Positions 20,917 through 33,605 of a stretch of 64,000 nucleotides of DNA are shown piece by piece. Positions within the stretch are counted from its first letter, which is position 1. The number at the start of each line of letters is the position of its first letter. The stretch covers positions 24,003,501 through 24,067,500 of the forward strand of contig NC_084592.1 in the NCBI RefSeq assembly GCF_033807715.1, given 5' to 3'. Position numbers and translations under genes: made by a program. The notes under the pieces were generated by a model. That model made no database searches. It was not told the origin of the DNA and saw nothing but the letters and a program-made list of their open reading frames with translations. Source of the stretch: Cololabis saira. Lineage: Eukaryota; Chordata; Actinopteri; Beloniformes; Belonidae.

Positions 20917-23900
20917 AGTCACATTTGGGCATCTCTTTCTGTCAGTCAGAACCCCTGCAGCAGCAACGGCCCTCAACGTAAGGCTGCGCTTGCGTGAGGA
21001 GTTGTTGTGTATCACTGTCCTTGGATGTCGGCAGGCAGATGACAACCACCACCACATAAACTGCTTCATATTGATTTGTGTGCACGCTTGTGTAATGACT
21101 CATACAGCCCGTGGGTCAGGTGGGAATGGAACCGGTTGAAAATGAACAGGACCAACCTTGTGTTTTTCTGACTCATGCAGGGTTTGGAGGATCAAAGATG
21201 GGCTCTGATCAATCACACCAGCATTAGACCAACTGAACCAGCTAACTACTGTGGCATTAATACTGTGTCTGAGAGTCCAGTGGCTGGCTAATGCTCCTGA
21301 TGGAGATGTGGTCAATTTTCAAAAGATAATGTGCAGCAGATAAGGCAATGGGCTTCTTTTTCTTTTGTTCCTGAAGACATTTCACCACCTGTCACCAAAC
21401 CACCTGTGATGCCTGTGCAAACTGTGCACATTATTGTCCTCAAAAACACTGGGATTACATTTTTTTCTCCTCTTTTTTTCTTCCACTCTCTGTTAAGTGC
21501 AGTGTCATTTTTCTGGCAATCTTTGCTGACCAAAGAAAGGCCCAGATTGAATGTCTGCAGTTTGGAAGCACTGTCTTTTCTTTTCCCTCTGTCTTCGTGG
21601 GAATATTCTCAACCCGATGAAGTAGACTTCTGATGATGGACAGCTCATGTTCCAAAGGGGGGTGCGATACTGATAACAGCCCATGTACCTGCCTGCAGCA
21701 GATATAGGAGGTAAGATGTACTGATTTAGTGGACATTAGGCAGAGGCAGGAGAATGTGAATGCAAGGTCCTCAATTATCCTTTATGCCAGGATAACTGAG
21801 GTTTTTTTAAAGGCTGTTTTTTTGTTGTCCCACTTTCTTAATAATTATCGGAGCCAGCTTCCGTCTCACAATAACAGCACAAATGCTCAGTTTACCGCAG
21901 CTGAACTACAAAAACACAGAAGTAGAGATAAACAAGGTCTCCGTGGTGGTTTTTGCAGGTGGGGAAGTGGATGCAAGGCTTAAATCGTTTGTTTTGCAGA
22001 GCAACCTGTCTTGTCTCTTGTGGAAGAATGTGTGCAGAAGCAATTTGTCAAGGAACTCTGCAGTCCACAGAGATCCAGAGAATGAGGGGAAGTTTAATGG
22101 AGAAAACAGGAGTCAATAAGTGCAGCCCGAGTCCAAGGTGCTGCTACAGTGAACACTAGTCACTGCATGCGCAGCACAGCCGAGTCTACCAATCCCAGAC
22201 AACAGAATCGCACGCAGCAGAATTCACTTAAATAGGGAACAGTACGATGATGCCCTAACATGGAATTACTGGTAAAGAAAAATACTCCCACATGTTTTTG
22301 TTGATTAGGAACATAAACACAGGAAATATGAATAAGTGTATGATAATAAACAGCAAATAGTTGATTCGATTATGAATGGTTATTGTAAAAATAAGTATCA
22401 ATCACCAGCACAGCTTTCAAGATATCGTCTCACGCTGACTGAATATTAATGGGAATCCATTTGAAAGGCAGAACACTGGATGTATAAGAAAGTGAGGAAA
22501 AAAAACAAAGATTTAAAGAGACATTTGATGCTATTTTCTCAAAACATGACTCACTATTTCTGAGATTTTCATGGAATGTTCACATTCTCTAAATACTTTG
22601 CTCAACACACCAAAAGTGTAAAGTATAGAAAAAACACATCACTCTTTAAGGGGGTTTTGTCAGCTTCTTAACCCCATCCAAAACAATGTAGTGTTTCCCT
22701 CTCTGTACAAAATACATTTGATACACGTTCAGACATTCCTCACTGGTGGTGCTGCAGAGTAATCACAGTTATAAGGTTTTTGTTTTTATCTGGGAACATG
22801 AATTACACTTTACCAGTAAACAACCATGTTGTTTAATAACCTTGTATTTATTAACAGTCACATCAATGTTGCACTGGTGTACAGGTGTACAGCAGGACTG
22901 TCCTGTATCCACTCCTGCGTTCACTCGGCTTTGGCGATTGACCTCCAAGTTATCCCAGGTACCATAATTCAGGCCGCTCCTGTACTTTCCTCCTGATCTA
23001 CATCACAGTACATGGCCTTCTTTATGGAGCCTCCAAGGACTGGCAGTTTCTCCTCTCCTCCAGCACCCAGATTCTGATTTACCTCAACCTCCACCTCTAT
23101 TCTCAACTGAATACATTTATTAGATTCACTTCTAGCGATCTCGTCTCCTGCTGCAGAGGCCTCCTTGTTGGAGTTTTTCACCAGCGGGTGCGAAGTGATT
23201 CATATGATCTCCGAGGTATCATGAGTCAATGAGTCAATGTGCTCAAACAGACACATTGGCCTGGTGGGTTGATTTGAATCATTATTACATTCAGTAATGT
23301 GATGTTCTGTATCATATACGTTACAATATTCTGATGAAGTCACAGGAGACAGAGGGGGCAGGAAAGCAGCCGACTGTGAGCCCTCGCAGCCTGAAAGCTT
23401 TAGACTCAGCAGTCAGCGGATCTTTGCATGACTCAACTCTGAACAGACCATCAAGGCAAAATGAATTATCCACAGAGACTCACAACACTGCACCTCACTG
23501 GCGGTTTCACAACACTGGCCCCTGTTTCCGTCTGAAAGCACATATAATTTGGATTGTCTTTTTTCTGTCACTACCTCTTCTACCGCTCGTAAACCCACGG
23601 TGTCCCTTCCTAAAGCCTCCTTCCAAGAGCACTTCTAATATTAGAAGAGCCATAAACCATAAAGCTAAGCCCTCTGTCCTCATGTCTACGTGCTGTCTGC
23701 CTGTTGATGAAGGTCACTTTGAGCTCTGCGGCCAATTTCCAGACTTAGTAAGATCATTGGGTCTGGTGGCCGGGCTCAGGATGTGACGGATCGCTCATGA
23801 GGGAGGAGGCAAGGCCAGGCCAAGTGTGGTGTGGCCACCTGAAGGATATTTCAATAGTTACAAGTCTGAATTTACTCCTCTTCACGTGAGCGCTAGATAT

Positions 23901-23979
23901 GTTATACTGTGTACAGAAGAGCATATATCTGTCGATAACCTTACAGATAATCATTTTTATTTTCCTGCTGAAAACCGAT
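20917..23979. other. map2 5' intron, nothing recognised
   Basis: 3 kb with several short open frames, the longest 150 codons at 23334-23786, none with a recognisable domain, repeat signature or splice support. No RNA gene was seen. Confidence 0.45.
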
Positions 23980-24332
23980 TACAGTAACCCCTCACTATAA
24001 CGCGGTTCACTTTTCACGGTCTTGCTGCTTCACGGATTGGCATTGTGCATCGTGTTCTGCATTCTGATTGGCTAAATAGTCTCCCCGCTTCTTCACTTCC
24101 TGTGTCAATAATGTTGGTCGCTTAGCAACAATGCTGAGAACGGCCAATGAGCTTCAGCGAACAGCTCAAAAACGGGACCCTTTGATGAATCGTTCATTAC
24201 AGTTCTCAAATATAACCAATGGTGGCATGTCGGTTTATAAGAATCTTTTTGCCCAGAAGAAAAAAGAGGGACAACAACGACTCATAACCCATGTTCTTCT
24301 CTCAAAAGAACACACCTGCACCACGAGCTTTA

Positions 24333-25610
24333 GGCCACGTTTACACGTAGCCGGGTATTTACAAAAACGGATATTTTTCCCTCTCCGTTTTCAAAAATAT
24401 CCTCGTTTACATGGACTCGCATGAAAACGCTGGTAACGTCATGCCAGCCAATCAGAATCCTGGAAAGAGCATCAACAAATGACACGTGTAACTTCCAGTT
24501 AAGGCTGATTTATGGTTCCGCGTTACACCATGTCCACACTGCATGCGAGCGAGCGAGCTTTATTTTTTATTTGCACTGTCTACACTGGTTGCGAGCGACG
24601 CAGCGCCGTTTTGAGCTGGACTTTTGTCGCACGCCCTGCTTCTATTTTCTTTTCTTCCTGTTGCTTGCTTTTAAAGCCGGTTGAAAGTTGAAAAAAAAGT
24701 TGAACGCGCTGTAGGAAACAGTCATTTCAATACAAGAACCTCAATAAAGTGGCAACTGCTGGAGGGAGATCGCCAAAGAGCTGGAAGGTTCTGATAAAAT
24801 AATAAGATATAATAAGAATTATCATCTTATCATCTTATCTTAATCTTATTAGGGCTTAATTTGTGCCGGATCCAACAAGATCTGGTACCTATTTGATCAT
24901 TTCTCGTGTCTTCTGCTTTTCCCCCACATCCCAGTAATGACATGTTTGCTGCTTTAACACCACGAACACGCCGGTCACTCCAGCTGTTCGCTGTTTGATT
25001 GCGTCACCACACGCCGTTATTTTGTTCGTTTTTTTCCCCACTTTGGTCGGACGTTAGACCTGCTTCTATTTTCTTCCTGCCGCCTTGTCTAGGAGTTCTT
25101 TTAGGAGTTTCTTTTAAGAGCGCACGGGCGGTTGGTGGGGCGAATAAAAGGCGAGTCTCGGGCGGGTGAATAAAGGCAGATTTATGGTTCCGCGTAAAAT
25201 CGACGGCGTAGCCTACGGCGCATCGCCGCGTACCCTACGCCGTAGGCTCTGCGTCGATTTAACGCGGGACCATAATTCAGGCTTTACTTCCAAGACGGAA
25301 CGAGAGTCTGAGAGAATTTAAAACAGGTAAAATAAAATAAAATATTGACGGTGGCCAAACAAATTGTAAACACAGGTTGCACTCATGACGCTGCTGGTGA
25401 CGTTTCTGTCGCATAATGTGACGTAAATCTCCGTTTTCCTCCGTTTTGTCTGTTTAGACGCAAACGTGAAGACGGAGTTTTTGAAAATCTCCACTTTGGC
25501 CGGAGTTTTCAGAAATGATCGTTTTTGGGGGCTTTGACCTCCGTTTTGGTGTAAACGAACGGCCAAAACGCATGAAAACGCCTCCGTTTTTGCCCCGTGT
25601 AAACGGGGCC
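24333..25610. mobile_element. PIF/Harbinger-like foldback element nested in Tigger
   Basis: The inverted ends ggccacgtttacacg and cgtgtaaacggggcc are flanked by TTA on both sides (24330-24332 and 25611-25613), the 3-bp TWA duplication of PIF/Harbinger elements. Subterminal aaaacgg / ccgttttt words are repeated inverted near both ends. No transposase is visible. Further elements with a ttatggttccgcg signature lie inside it. Confidence 0.75.
24502..25286. mobile_element. TTATGGTTCCGCG-family element(s) nested in the Harbinger-like element
   Basis: A left end (taaggctgatttatggttcc) lies at 24502. A compact foldback at 25171-25286 starts taaaggcagatttatggttc and ends ccataattcaggcttta, with a long stem of cgtaggc / gcctacg type between. 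This may be one 785-bp element with a palindromic right end or two insertions; the sequence alone does not decide. The same family occurs at 38775-39270 and 60598-60740. Confidence 0.6.
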
Positions 25611-25689
25611 TTAGAAGAAAAAGACGCTACAGAGCGAGTCATGATGCAGCGGCGCAGTCAGAAGAGCAGTGAAATACGCGTCAGTCACA

Positions 25690-26076
25690 ATTTGTCTTAC
25701 TGTACTTATTGTATTTCCCAAGAACCAGAACCAAGCAAGGTGAGGCAGCGTTCAGTTATTCTGCTCCTCACCGGTGGAACAAACTTCCTGTAGACCTGAG
25801 GTCTGCTCCAACTGTCAGCTCCTTTAAATCAGGCCTAAAACATTACTGTTTACTGAAGCATACTCCTAAATTAAATACTTACCTGCAGTACTCTACTGCC
25901 CTTAGTTTTCAGCAACTTGTGCTTTTTATTATTTTACCTTTCTTTTCTCCTAATTTTATTTCATTTTATTTGTTATTTACTGTCTAATGGCTTGCCGCTT
26001 TTAATGTTGATGTAAAGCACTTTGAATTACCTTGTGTTGAATTGTGCTATATAAATAAACTTGCCTTGCCTTGCTG
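25690..26076 (+). pseudogene. LINE 3' end inserted in the Tigger element
   Basis: The frame reads AAFSYSAPHRWNKLPVDLRS then APTVSSFKSGLKHY, the conserved C-terminal motif (FSxxAPxLWNxLPxxLRxxxSVxSFKxxLKTxL) of fish non-LTR reverse-transcriptase proteins. The 3' UTR ends gtaaagcactttgaattacc-ttgtgttgaa and a ttgccttgccttgc tail. It is strongly 5'-truncated. Confidence 0.8.
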
Positions 26077-26393
26077 AAGCCTTGAATAATAATTGTAAAA
26101 AAAAAAAAAAATTATTACTTTGCGGATTTCACTTATCACGGGTTCTTTTTGGAACGTAACCCCCGCGAAAAAATTTGGGATTACTGTACACTGATCTTAA
26201 CTGCCCTGTACTGAGTGACAAAGCAAATCAATAAAAGCACGAACAAAAGGATTTTTTGATTTTTTAAGGATATTCTAAACTAGCCTGAAAAAATGTGTTG
26301 GCACTCTTAAAATAATCAGATCGATATGTTCATTCAGCCCATTTAAAGTGGGAACACGTGACCACTTGAGACTGGTGTCCCTGTGTGCACCAT

Positions 26394-26715
26394 GCTGAAC
26401 AAAGACAAAGCAAAGGAATGCATTTTCTGAGGAGCTCAGGAAGAAAATTGGAAATAATTATGCAGAAGTTAAAAGCAATTAGACCTCATCCCATGGAAGA
26501 AGACTGGTCCTGAATTTGTGCATGACGTCCCAAGATTGAGAAACATGCTACCCCAGCGTCAGGAAGCTGGGGCACGGTCACTGGTCACAGTATGATAATC
26601 CAAAACAGCTAAACTAAAAGCACCAAGAATGAGTAATTAAAAACAATCTCTCTCTCAAAACACTGATCTTAATCCTAGTGAACATCTATGATTTGAAAAC
26701 TGCAGTGTCGATCGA
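26394..26715 (+). pseudogene. heavily decayed Tc1-like transposase fragment
   Basis: Frames broken by stops retain EELRKKIGNN, a YDNPKQ block in place of QHDNDPKH, and DLNPSEHL at about 26668-26690, in Tc1 order. Two of the three acidic motifs are still traceable. It is dead and no terminal repeats were recognised. Confidence 0.6.
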
Positions 26716-27122
26716 CTCCTCATCCTTCCAACCCGAGACGAGCAGTTTGATCATGAGTGGGTTAAAAGATGCAGAAGTTTCACTTTTGATTTTGATAAGG
26801 CTTCATCTACACGTCACACACTTTAAGATTCTTAAAGCAAAACATACAACATGAACTAAAACCATACCAGGAAAAAGGATCCACTTCCTGTGAGGTTGAA
26901 GGGGTTGTAAATAGAAACAACATGCTTTTCCAGAACCGGCACTCTTAAAGACACTTGCTTTATAGCAGACAGTAGAATCAGTTACTATAGTTGTTGCTAT
27001 GCAACACGTTCATGCAGCATGTACAGTACACATGTAGTATGCCATTACTGCCATTTATGTGTCAAGAAGAATTGAAAATCTTCTACTTTGTATTTTCGGA
27101 ACCCTTTTCTTGGTTAAAAATA

Positions 27123-27126
<4 letters not shown>
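26716..27126. other. nothing recognised
   Basis: No gene or classified repeat is supported. Confidence 0.45.
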
Positions 27127-27180
<54 letters not shown>

Positions 27181-27210
27181 TGTGTGTTAGACAGAGAGAG
27201 AGAGAGAGAG
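27127..27210. repeat. (TG)n-(AG)n compound microsatellite
   Basis: About 20 TG units run into AG repeats, then a short TG and a second AG block. Confidence 0.96.
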
Positions 27211-28856
27211 GTTCATAATTAGATTTTCTTCTGTTTCATACATTTATGCTGCTTTTTAATCACTTAAAAGCTCCACATTTTTGGAAGGGTACAAGGGTTA
27301 TGAGGACTTCTAGCGCTGCATGACTTACAACATATTCTCAAAGTGATTGTTAAGGGAGACAAAAATGTGACAGAATTCCTTTTTCCATCTCTATTTTCCC
27401 AGTGAGACATACTCCATCCCAAACAAGAGAGATGGCCTCAGGAGAAGATATTCTGCATTTCCTTCTTCACATCTCTGCGTTGGGTGAAACCCAGTACCTC
27501 AAAATAGCAAGTGGGCTGTACGTGCAGAGGGACACTGTGAAATGTTTTATTCTGTTTCTGCTCACATAGCAAGAAAAGCCTGCCAGAGTGGAACTGCATG
27601 TTGTTGTTTCATCATAATTATTAAAACAAACGCAATTAAAAAGAAACATTTAAAAATTCTTCTCCTAATTTGATTGATTGGCATCACTTTACTCCTAAAA
27701 GTAAATAAAGCATTATTAGATGCTTCAAAATTGTTTTGTTGATAGTTGTGAATTCTTTTTGAAGTTGGATGGATATGCAAAGCAGAGGTTTGGAGACTTT
27801 CAAAACTGTTATAATTATCTTTTTTTTTTTTAACTCAACTAGTAGACCAAACAGTAACTACAGCCTCTGGTTTTTTTTGTGTAAAACATCTATTCAGTAT
27901 AATTACAGCAATTAGTAAAGCACTATGGTGACATCATGTAGTTATCAAAGGTTCTCTGAAGATTATTTAGCAAACCGCACATTCCAAAGATGAAGTTTAT
28001 GTCAGTTTGTTTCAAGAAGCTGTTTCCCCCATACCTCTGCAAGAATATTTAAGAAAATAAAAGCAGCTTAAAAAAATGAGGTAATGCTGACAAACTTTCT
28101 GTGAACATGTCAGCCTTAAAAGTCCTCCTTAAACAATGTAACCACCACACTAATTAAGAACTCCATTTGTCATTTCCATCTTATCTGCTTCTACTTCTTT
28201 TGTGTGATTTCTTTGCACCTTAAAATCGTCTTCCTACCTGTTACAGTATTTCTCCCTCCTCTTCACCTTCCTCCATCAATGTTCCTCCTCCTACTCACTC
28301 CTCCACCTTTCATCAGGCTTCAGCACTCTCCTCGCCGCGTTCTCTGCCGCCTCATCTCCCTCCTACGATCCGAGCACTTTATATGCTGCCTTTCCACTGT
28401 GTGTATGTGTGCACGTGTGTTAGTCACTGGGATGCTGCATTGCAGGGCTCTCCTCTGAGGGCCGTATCGCTGCAGGAGCCACAGACCCAGAGAGACTCGG
28501 CATGGAAGTTCTCATGTCTCCAGGTGTGATTGTGTACATGCTCGTGATCACTGTGTTCAGTAAGGACTTTCATAATCAGTGCTTGAGGACATCGGCAGCC
28601 ATGCAAGAACTTGAAGCAAGGTCGTGCATGTACAGTCTTACAAGAATAGTTGAAGAAGATTCTCAAATTTCTTCAGTTTATTATTTCAGTATGAAACATT
28701 CTGTACTGTATATGTGGCTCTGACACAGCGGAGAAGTTCAGTAACCAACAGATTTTACCGTAAGAAATAGCTTAACCACGAGTCTCATCTTCACAAACTG
28801 AAAAAAATATAAATATTAAATTAATTCTCCTGAATAATTTGTGTCTTGTGACCAGT
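27211..28856. other. nothing recognised
   Basis: No supported exon, RNA gene or repeat. The pyrimidine-rich stretch 28190-28400 has no matching exon downstream that I could identify. Confidence 0.4.
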
Positions 28857-28922
28857 CCAGGGTGTCCACCGCCCCTCAACCAGTGCTAGCTGGGATAGGC
28901 TCCGTCCTCCTCCATGAGCCAT
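28857..28922 (+). mobile_element. fragment of the L2-like tail repeat
   Basis: ccagggtgtccaccgcccct ... agctgggataggctccg is the internal signature of the same family as 54437-54600, here in plus orientation and without its tail. Confidence 0.65.
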
Positions 28923-29569
28923 GGGTGCAGCTGATACAGAAAATCTATGAATTAATAATTCATATAATATGGAATAAACTTCACAAGAACCTATAGGAGA
29001 ATTTGGAATATTAAAATCATGTGACTGAAATGTTTTTACTTCAACGATGTTCTTCAAAAAGCATTTAAAAGCAACCCATTCTACATTAGCTTTAAGGTCC
29101 GCACCCTGCTAAGCTTCCTTTCAGAGTAATTGTTGTATTTGAAATGCAGCCTCAAAAGCTTTGCATCTGAAAAATATGCATTTGGAAGAAAGGCTGAAAA
29201 GACGTGGAGCAGCATTAAAATACTGTGTCTAAGCAGCATTGATCCAGTAATGCGTTATCAGTGCTGAATAGTGTCTCCTCGTATTATCGTGGAGAAAGTT
29301 TGGCCTCGCACTTCCTTGTGCTGCATCAGTTCATTCAGCTTTCCAGGGATTTGCTTTTCTACAGCAGGTGGGGGTCTGGTCGCTGTCTCAGACACTGCAA
29401 AATGTCTATTCTTTTCTTTTTTTCGGGCATTCTTCAGGGTTTCCGGTCGGGTTCAAATCATCGTCTTGTCGCATGATTCCATTTCGGCAGCTGTCCCCAA
29501 TCCATCCAATACTGAATGGCTCGCTGTACGTACAGTAGGAGTTCATAGTTGACTTTGTTTTTTTTTTTG
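28923..29569. other. nothing recognised
   Basis: No supported feature. A T-run followed by G-rich sequence lies at about 29560-29580. Confidence 0.45.
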
Positions 29570-30338
29570 GGGGTGGGGGTTGTCATTGTCGATTTTCTAT
29601 ATATCTAATTGGTGTTGATCTAATGTTTTAGACTGAAGTTAATTTCACAATACAGCCTGTCGTAATTAATAGGAGCAATATTATTTTTATAAAATAATTG
29701 TTTTGTCATGTTTTAATAGTTGACCGACACTATCATTTTGCACTGCACACGTGGCGGCGAGAGACAACGTTAGTTACGCTAACAGCACACAGGTGGGTCG
29801 GAGTGAGAGGCTTATGCCGCGGTTGTTGTTGTTCAAAACAATTATTAGACTAAAACATAGAAATACGTAATTTCTGATATGTTCATATTGTCAAAACAGA
29901 CGGGGCAAGTCAGCTTACCGTTTTCAGGTGATACACCATGTTTGATGTGGAGCTGTGATATCCAAACTGTTGCTTACAAAGTTTTGCATTCAACTTTTAT
30001 TCCATTGTTGATTTTTATGAAATTCTGCCACACTGCAGATGTCTTTGACATGATAGAGTTCAACAAATCACCGGACCTTGTCCTTCTACTTTACAAACTA
30101 TCTGTCTCTAGTCAGTGGGTTGGGTTAATCCAAAATAGCAAAAACAAGGGGGTGTCCAAAGATAGACAGTTCCTTGTGAAAGAGGTGTGCTCTGTAAACT
30201 CCCCCTTTAGAACTTGGTACTTTCCTCCCGATGAAATTAAATTCAATTAAGTTAAATAATTGACCAATCAGAATTTTAGTTGAGCCAGGCCACATCTACT
30301 AATTAATCGACCAGTGGACTGGGAGATTACAGCCCTAG
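29570..30338 (-). pseudogene. hAT element remnant with BED-type finger trace
   Basis: The right end reads, on the minus strand, ctagggctgtaatctcccag and then tcgattaattag, a typical hAT start. The minus strand at about 29900-30060 reads MSKTSAVWQNFIKINNGIKV then ECKTL and LHIKHG. This is the outline of a BED zinc finger (SxVWxxFxK...C...LxxHG), with the finger disrupted by a stop and one cysteine lost. The rest of the transposase and the other end were not recognised. Confidence 0.6.
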
Positions 30339-30369
30339 TGCCGAGGTACTAGGATATTAAAACAAGCCC

Positions 30370-30640
30370 CAATTATCATCCCTCCACCACCATGATAGAC
30401 AAATAGAATGACGTGTTTGTAATGAAAGGCTGCTTGGTTTTCCCCAAGCATGGTACTAAAAATGATGGCCAAATATCTCCACTTTGGTCCAAAGAACATT
30501 GTTCCAGAAATATTGTGTTTTACCTAAACCGTGCTACCATGTTCCTTTTAGGAAGGAGAGGTTTTTTCTCCCAACTCGCAACAATGGTTTTGCCACTTGC
30601 GAATAATCTTTTTTATTGTAAAATGACAAAGTCCAGATTC
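30370..30640 (-). pseudogene. Tc1-like transposase fragment (lineage A)
   Basis: The minus strand reads NNVLWTKVEIFGHH at about 30460-30510, where the intact family has NNVLWTDETKVEMFGHN. The three codons containing the first catalytic aspartate are deleted. Flanking sequence (ccaccaccatgatag, ggtgtttgt-like words, gtgctaccatgttcctttta) matches the same common fish family as the copy at 37235-37700. Confidence 0.7.
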
Positions 30641-31058
30641 TGTTTTGTAAGACTACTGCTGATATCCTTCCTTTTTAGCATTGCTGTTCAATGAACTGAA
30701 AAGCATCTCATGGTCAAACTTCCTAATGAGCAACCGATAAAGTGTATTTGATTATAAAAAAAAACCATCTGAAGACTTATAGTAGTAGTAAAGTGTACTT
30801 TGAATTTTCACACACTGCTTTTCCACTTCTTTTTTTTTTTTAAATAAAAGCACACTATGAAACATGTCGTTTTTTTTAGATCATAATAATAATAATGATC
30901 ATATGACAGTGTGCCACTGTATTTCTTTTGGTGTAAATGAGCAAATCTGGATTGATATCATGCTATTTTCATGCAAATGCATATGAATCATGCTGTTACA
31001 TAAACTAGTAGATGATTGTCAAAGAGCTTCTGCAGAACGACGGGAACTCAGACCTTAA
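30641..31058. other. nothing recognised
   Basis: T-rich runs at about 30830 and 30870 and a short aataat repeat. No gene. Confidence 0.45.
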
Positions 31059-31081
31059 GGGGGGGGGGGGGGGGGGGGGGG
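31059..31081. repeat. (G)23 homopolymer
   Basis: An uninterrupted run of 23 G, ending gtgg. Confidence 0.95.
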
Positions 31082-33509
31082 TGGTATAAGCATTTGTCGA
31101 CATTTGGACCAGCATCTATTCTACTGTGTTTCAAAGGAGTTTTGTAACGAGAACAAGAAACATGAATCAGATGGAAAAACAAAAAATCTAATGACCTGCA
31201 ACTGCAAATACTCGTTTTTTTCTTTTTATCAGGACAACCACAAACAACCTCAATACCTGTAACCCTCTTTCTACAAATCCACAAAACTGAGAAGCCACAT
31301 AAGCGTGACTACCTTTTCAGTGGGTCTTGGTGCTGATTGTCTCATGAAAACAGCTCTTCTCTTCCCACTCAGTACCCACTTCCCACTCACAGCTCCTAGC
31401 AGCCTGCACTCACATGTACGTCCACCCACACAGCCATTTCATCTGTGGAGGTAGCAGCCATTCTTTCTGTCTCTCTCTTTCACTCGCTGTTCCTTTTCCT
31501 CCCTCTGACAGATATTCATCACATTTCAAAGCTTTATGACAGATAGATGTGAGTCTGAACAGGATTAGTTTGATGCTATATAAGGTTTTTGGCAGGTTCT
31601 GGCTTTATTCATTCAAGCATTGCTGCATTGACGCACGCAGCAATGCTTTGGCGCAGTTCTGATGCAATATATGCACATTACTGGCAAGACGATAAGAATC
31701 ATTGGCAACTAAGTATCTACTGGTCAATTACTGTCACTAGAAACCAGCCAGCAAACCTCACGCCACATGTGTATGCAGATACTGTATAGTGATGTCCTTA
31801 CCTCTTCGGGTGGTGCCGGACTTTGGATGACGAGGGAAGCCGGATCTCACGAGGCTGTTAAGATTGTCAGAAGAGTACTATAAGCCAAGAGAGACCACGT
31901 CCGAGTTGCACCTGTTAATTATAAAAGAAAAGACAAAGGAGATCAATACTTCAGGAATTTATGTAACCTGTATTTTCCCACCTGAACACCTCTGAACATT
32001 TCTCTGGAGAACAGAAGGTCAATTAAACAGCAAGACGTCACACCAAGAAAAATCTTAGAAAAAAAATCAGAGAACAAGTGGGTATTAATGTATTAATGAT
32101 GACTTTTTCACATCTATGAGTTATGCATGTCTCCTCCCAAAATGAAATAACCTGGCAGTCTTGCACTAGAGTGTGATTCAGAATCATAAAAATCATAGAC
32201 ACATTGCTTAATGAGTTTAAAATTAAAAAACTGAAACAGTTTCATAGCTGCAGGCTCCAGCAGGCTGCTGTGACAGATAAATAATACATGGATTGATGAA
32301 GAGTTGTTTTTTTATGCATCCCTATTTCTCATTGAGGCTCAGAAACATTCAGTCACATCAGCTGTATATTTATTTTTAATATCTTCCTCCCCAGCTATGA
32401 TTCTATCACCTCTTACTTCTGCTCCGATGACTTCATCATTTCATTTACAATCATGTATTTCATAAATAATGGCAACTTCAAAACAACTAACACAAATGTT
32501 ATGTACTACATGATTTATCTTTATTAGCAAATACTTTACATGCTTTACCTTGGAAGAGCAGTTTTTCACCATATAACAAGACATTTCTTAACCTTCGTTT
32601 ATCACGCTCGATAAAAGCGTGGAAAAGGGAGCTCTGAATGAGAAATGAGGCTAAGAAAACATGAATACCAGTCTATTCCTGCCCTTATGAACATCAAATC
32701 TGAAATATAAATCTATTTGAATTGCTAAACATAACTGAAATGTAAACACTACTGTCACATCAATCTACTGACATTTTCAGTAAAACAGATGGTACATAAG
32801 ACACCACAGAACAATTTCTCCACATTTCTGCATCTTATGACACTGCAAACTCTGGATTATGGCGCCATCACTATTGTCTTTGTTTTATTTCTTGAGTAGG
32901 AGGAGGAAAAGTGATTAAAATGTGGCCAGAAAACTGCTTACAAATCTGCATGAAAAGGCTCATTATTAAAAGTACCACGCTGCCCTCCATGATGAAGCTA
33001 ACTTTAATCATGTCTGGCCAAGAGTTTCCAATAAAAATGCAAATGAAATGCCTTGGAGTGAAATGTAATAATTAATCGAGAGCCAAAGGAAAAAGTAGAA
33101 CATGACTGAAAATAGAAACAAGATGACTGACATTGGACAGTGAAGAGAAACCAGAGACTCAGTCTGGTTAGCCAACAGGTCAGCTATTAAACTTTTCTGA
33201 ACCATTACAGAGATTATTAGAAAAGAGTGAGGCATGAAATGTTTTCCCTTACTGTAATATGCGTGAGCATATTAGAAGTTTATATACTTTTTCAAATGTT
33301 TCATTTTTCATTGATGGCTGAGAGTCATTGGACGCATTACAACCCCTCGTTGAGCAGTATAGTATTAAACTACATCAGTGGACAAATAAACCAGTCCGAC
33401 TTGCTGGAGGACCTTTAATTGGCTGTGATTCTCAGAGAACTGATCTAAGACGATGTTGTGCTCTTGTGTGGAAGATGGAAACGTGGGGACTCTACAACTG
33501 TCACTAGAG
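31082..33509. other. nothing recognised
   Basis: 2.4 kb of AT-rich, unique-looking sequence with no supported exon or classified repeat. Confidence 0.4.
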
Positions 33510-33514
33510 TGACT

Positions 33515-33605
33515 GGACTGTGGGAGGCAGCTGGAGTAGTTGGAGAAACCCATGGGGAGAACATGCTAACTCCACACAGGAAGAACCCAGCGGGGGAACC
33601 GCCTT
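33515..33605 (+). mobile_element. small fragment of a teleost interspersed repeat
   Basis: actgtgggaggcagctggag, gagaaacccatggggaga and acatgctaactccacacagg match the tgtgggaggaagc...gggagaacatgcaaactcc signature common in fish genomes. The class is uncertain. Confidence 0.55.

Larger units (their letters stand above)
23982..26186. mobile_element. Tigger/pogo-like element remnant with nested insertions
   Basis: The left end is cagtaacccctcactataac-gcgg and the right end is ccccgcgaaaaaatttggga-ttactg, each next to TA (23980-23981 and 26187-26188). The cagtaa(t/c)ccc start, the gcggttcac / ggaacgtaacccc words and the TA flanks are those of Tigger-type elements. A short remnant frame (MLRTANELQRTAQKRD at 24131 onward) is interrupted at 24333 by a nested element and resumes near 25614. 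The DDE core is absent. A LINE end (25690-26075) is also inserted. Confidence 0.75.

Noticed and set aside
23334..23786. 150-codon plus-strand frame
   Set aside because: It has no recognisable domain, start context, splice sites or repeat identity. One frame of this length is expected by chance in 64 kb.
29879..30250. 123-codon plus-strand frame as a gene
   Set aside because: The opposite strand carries traces of a hAT BED finger and a hAT terminal sequence, so this frame is an antisense shadow of a decayed transposon.
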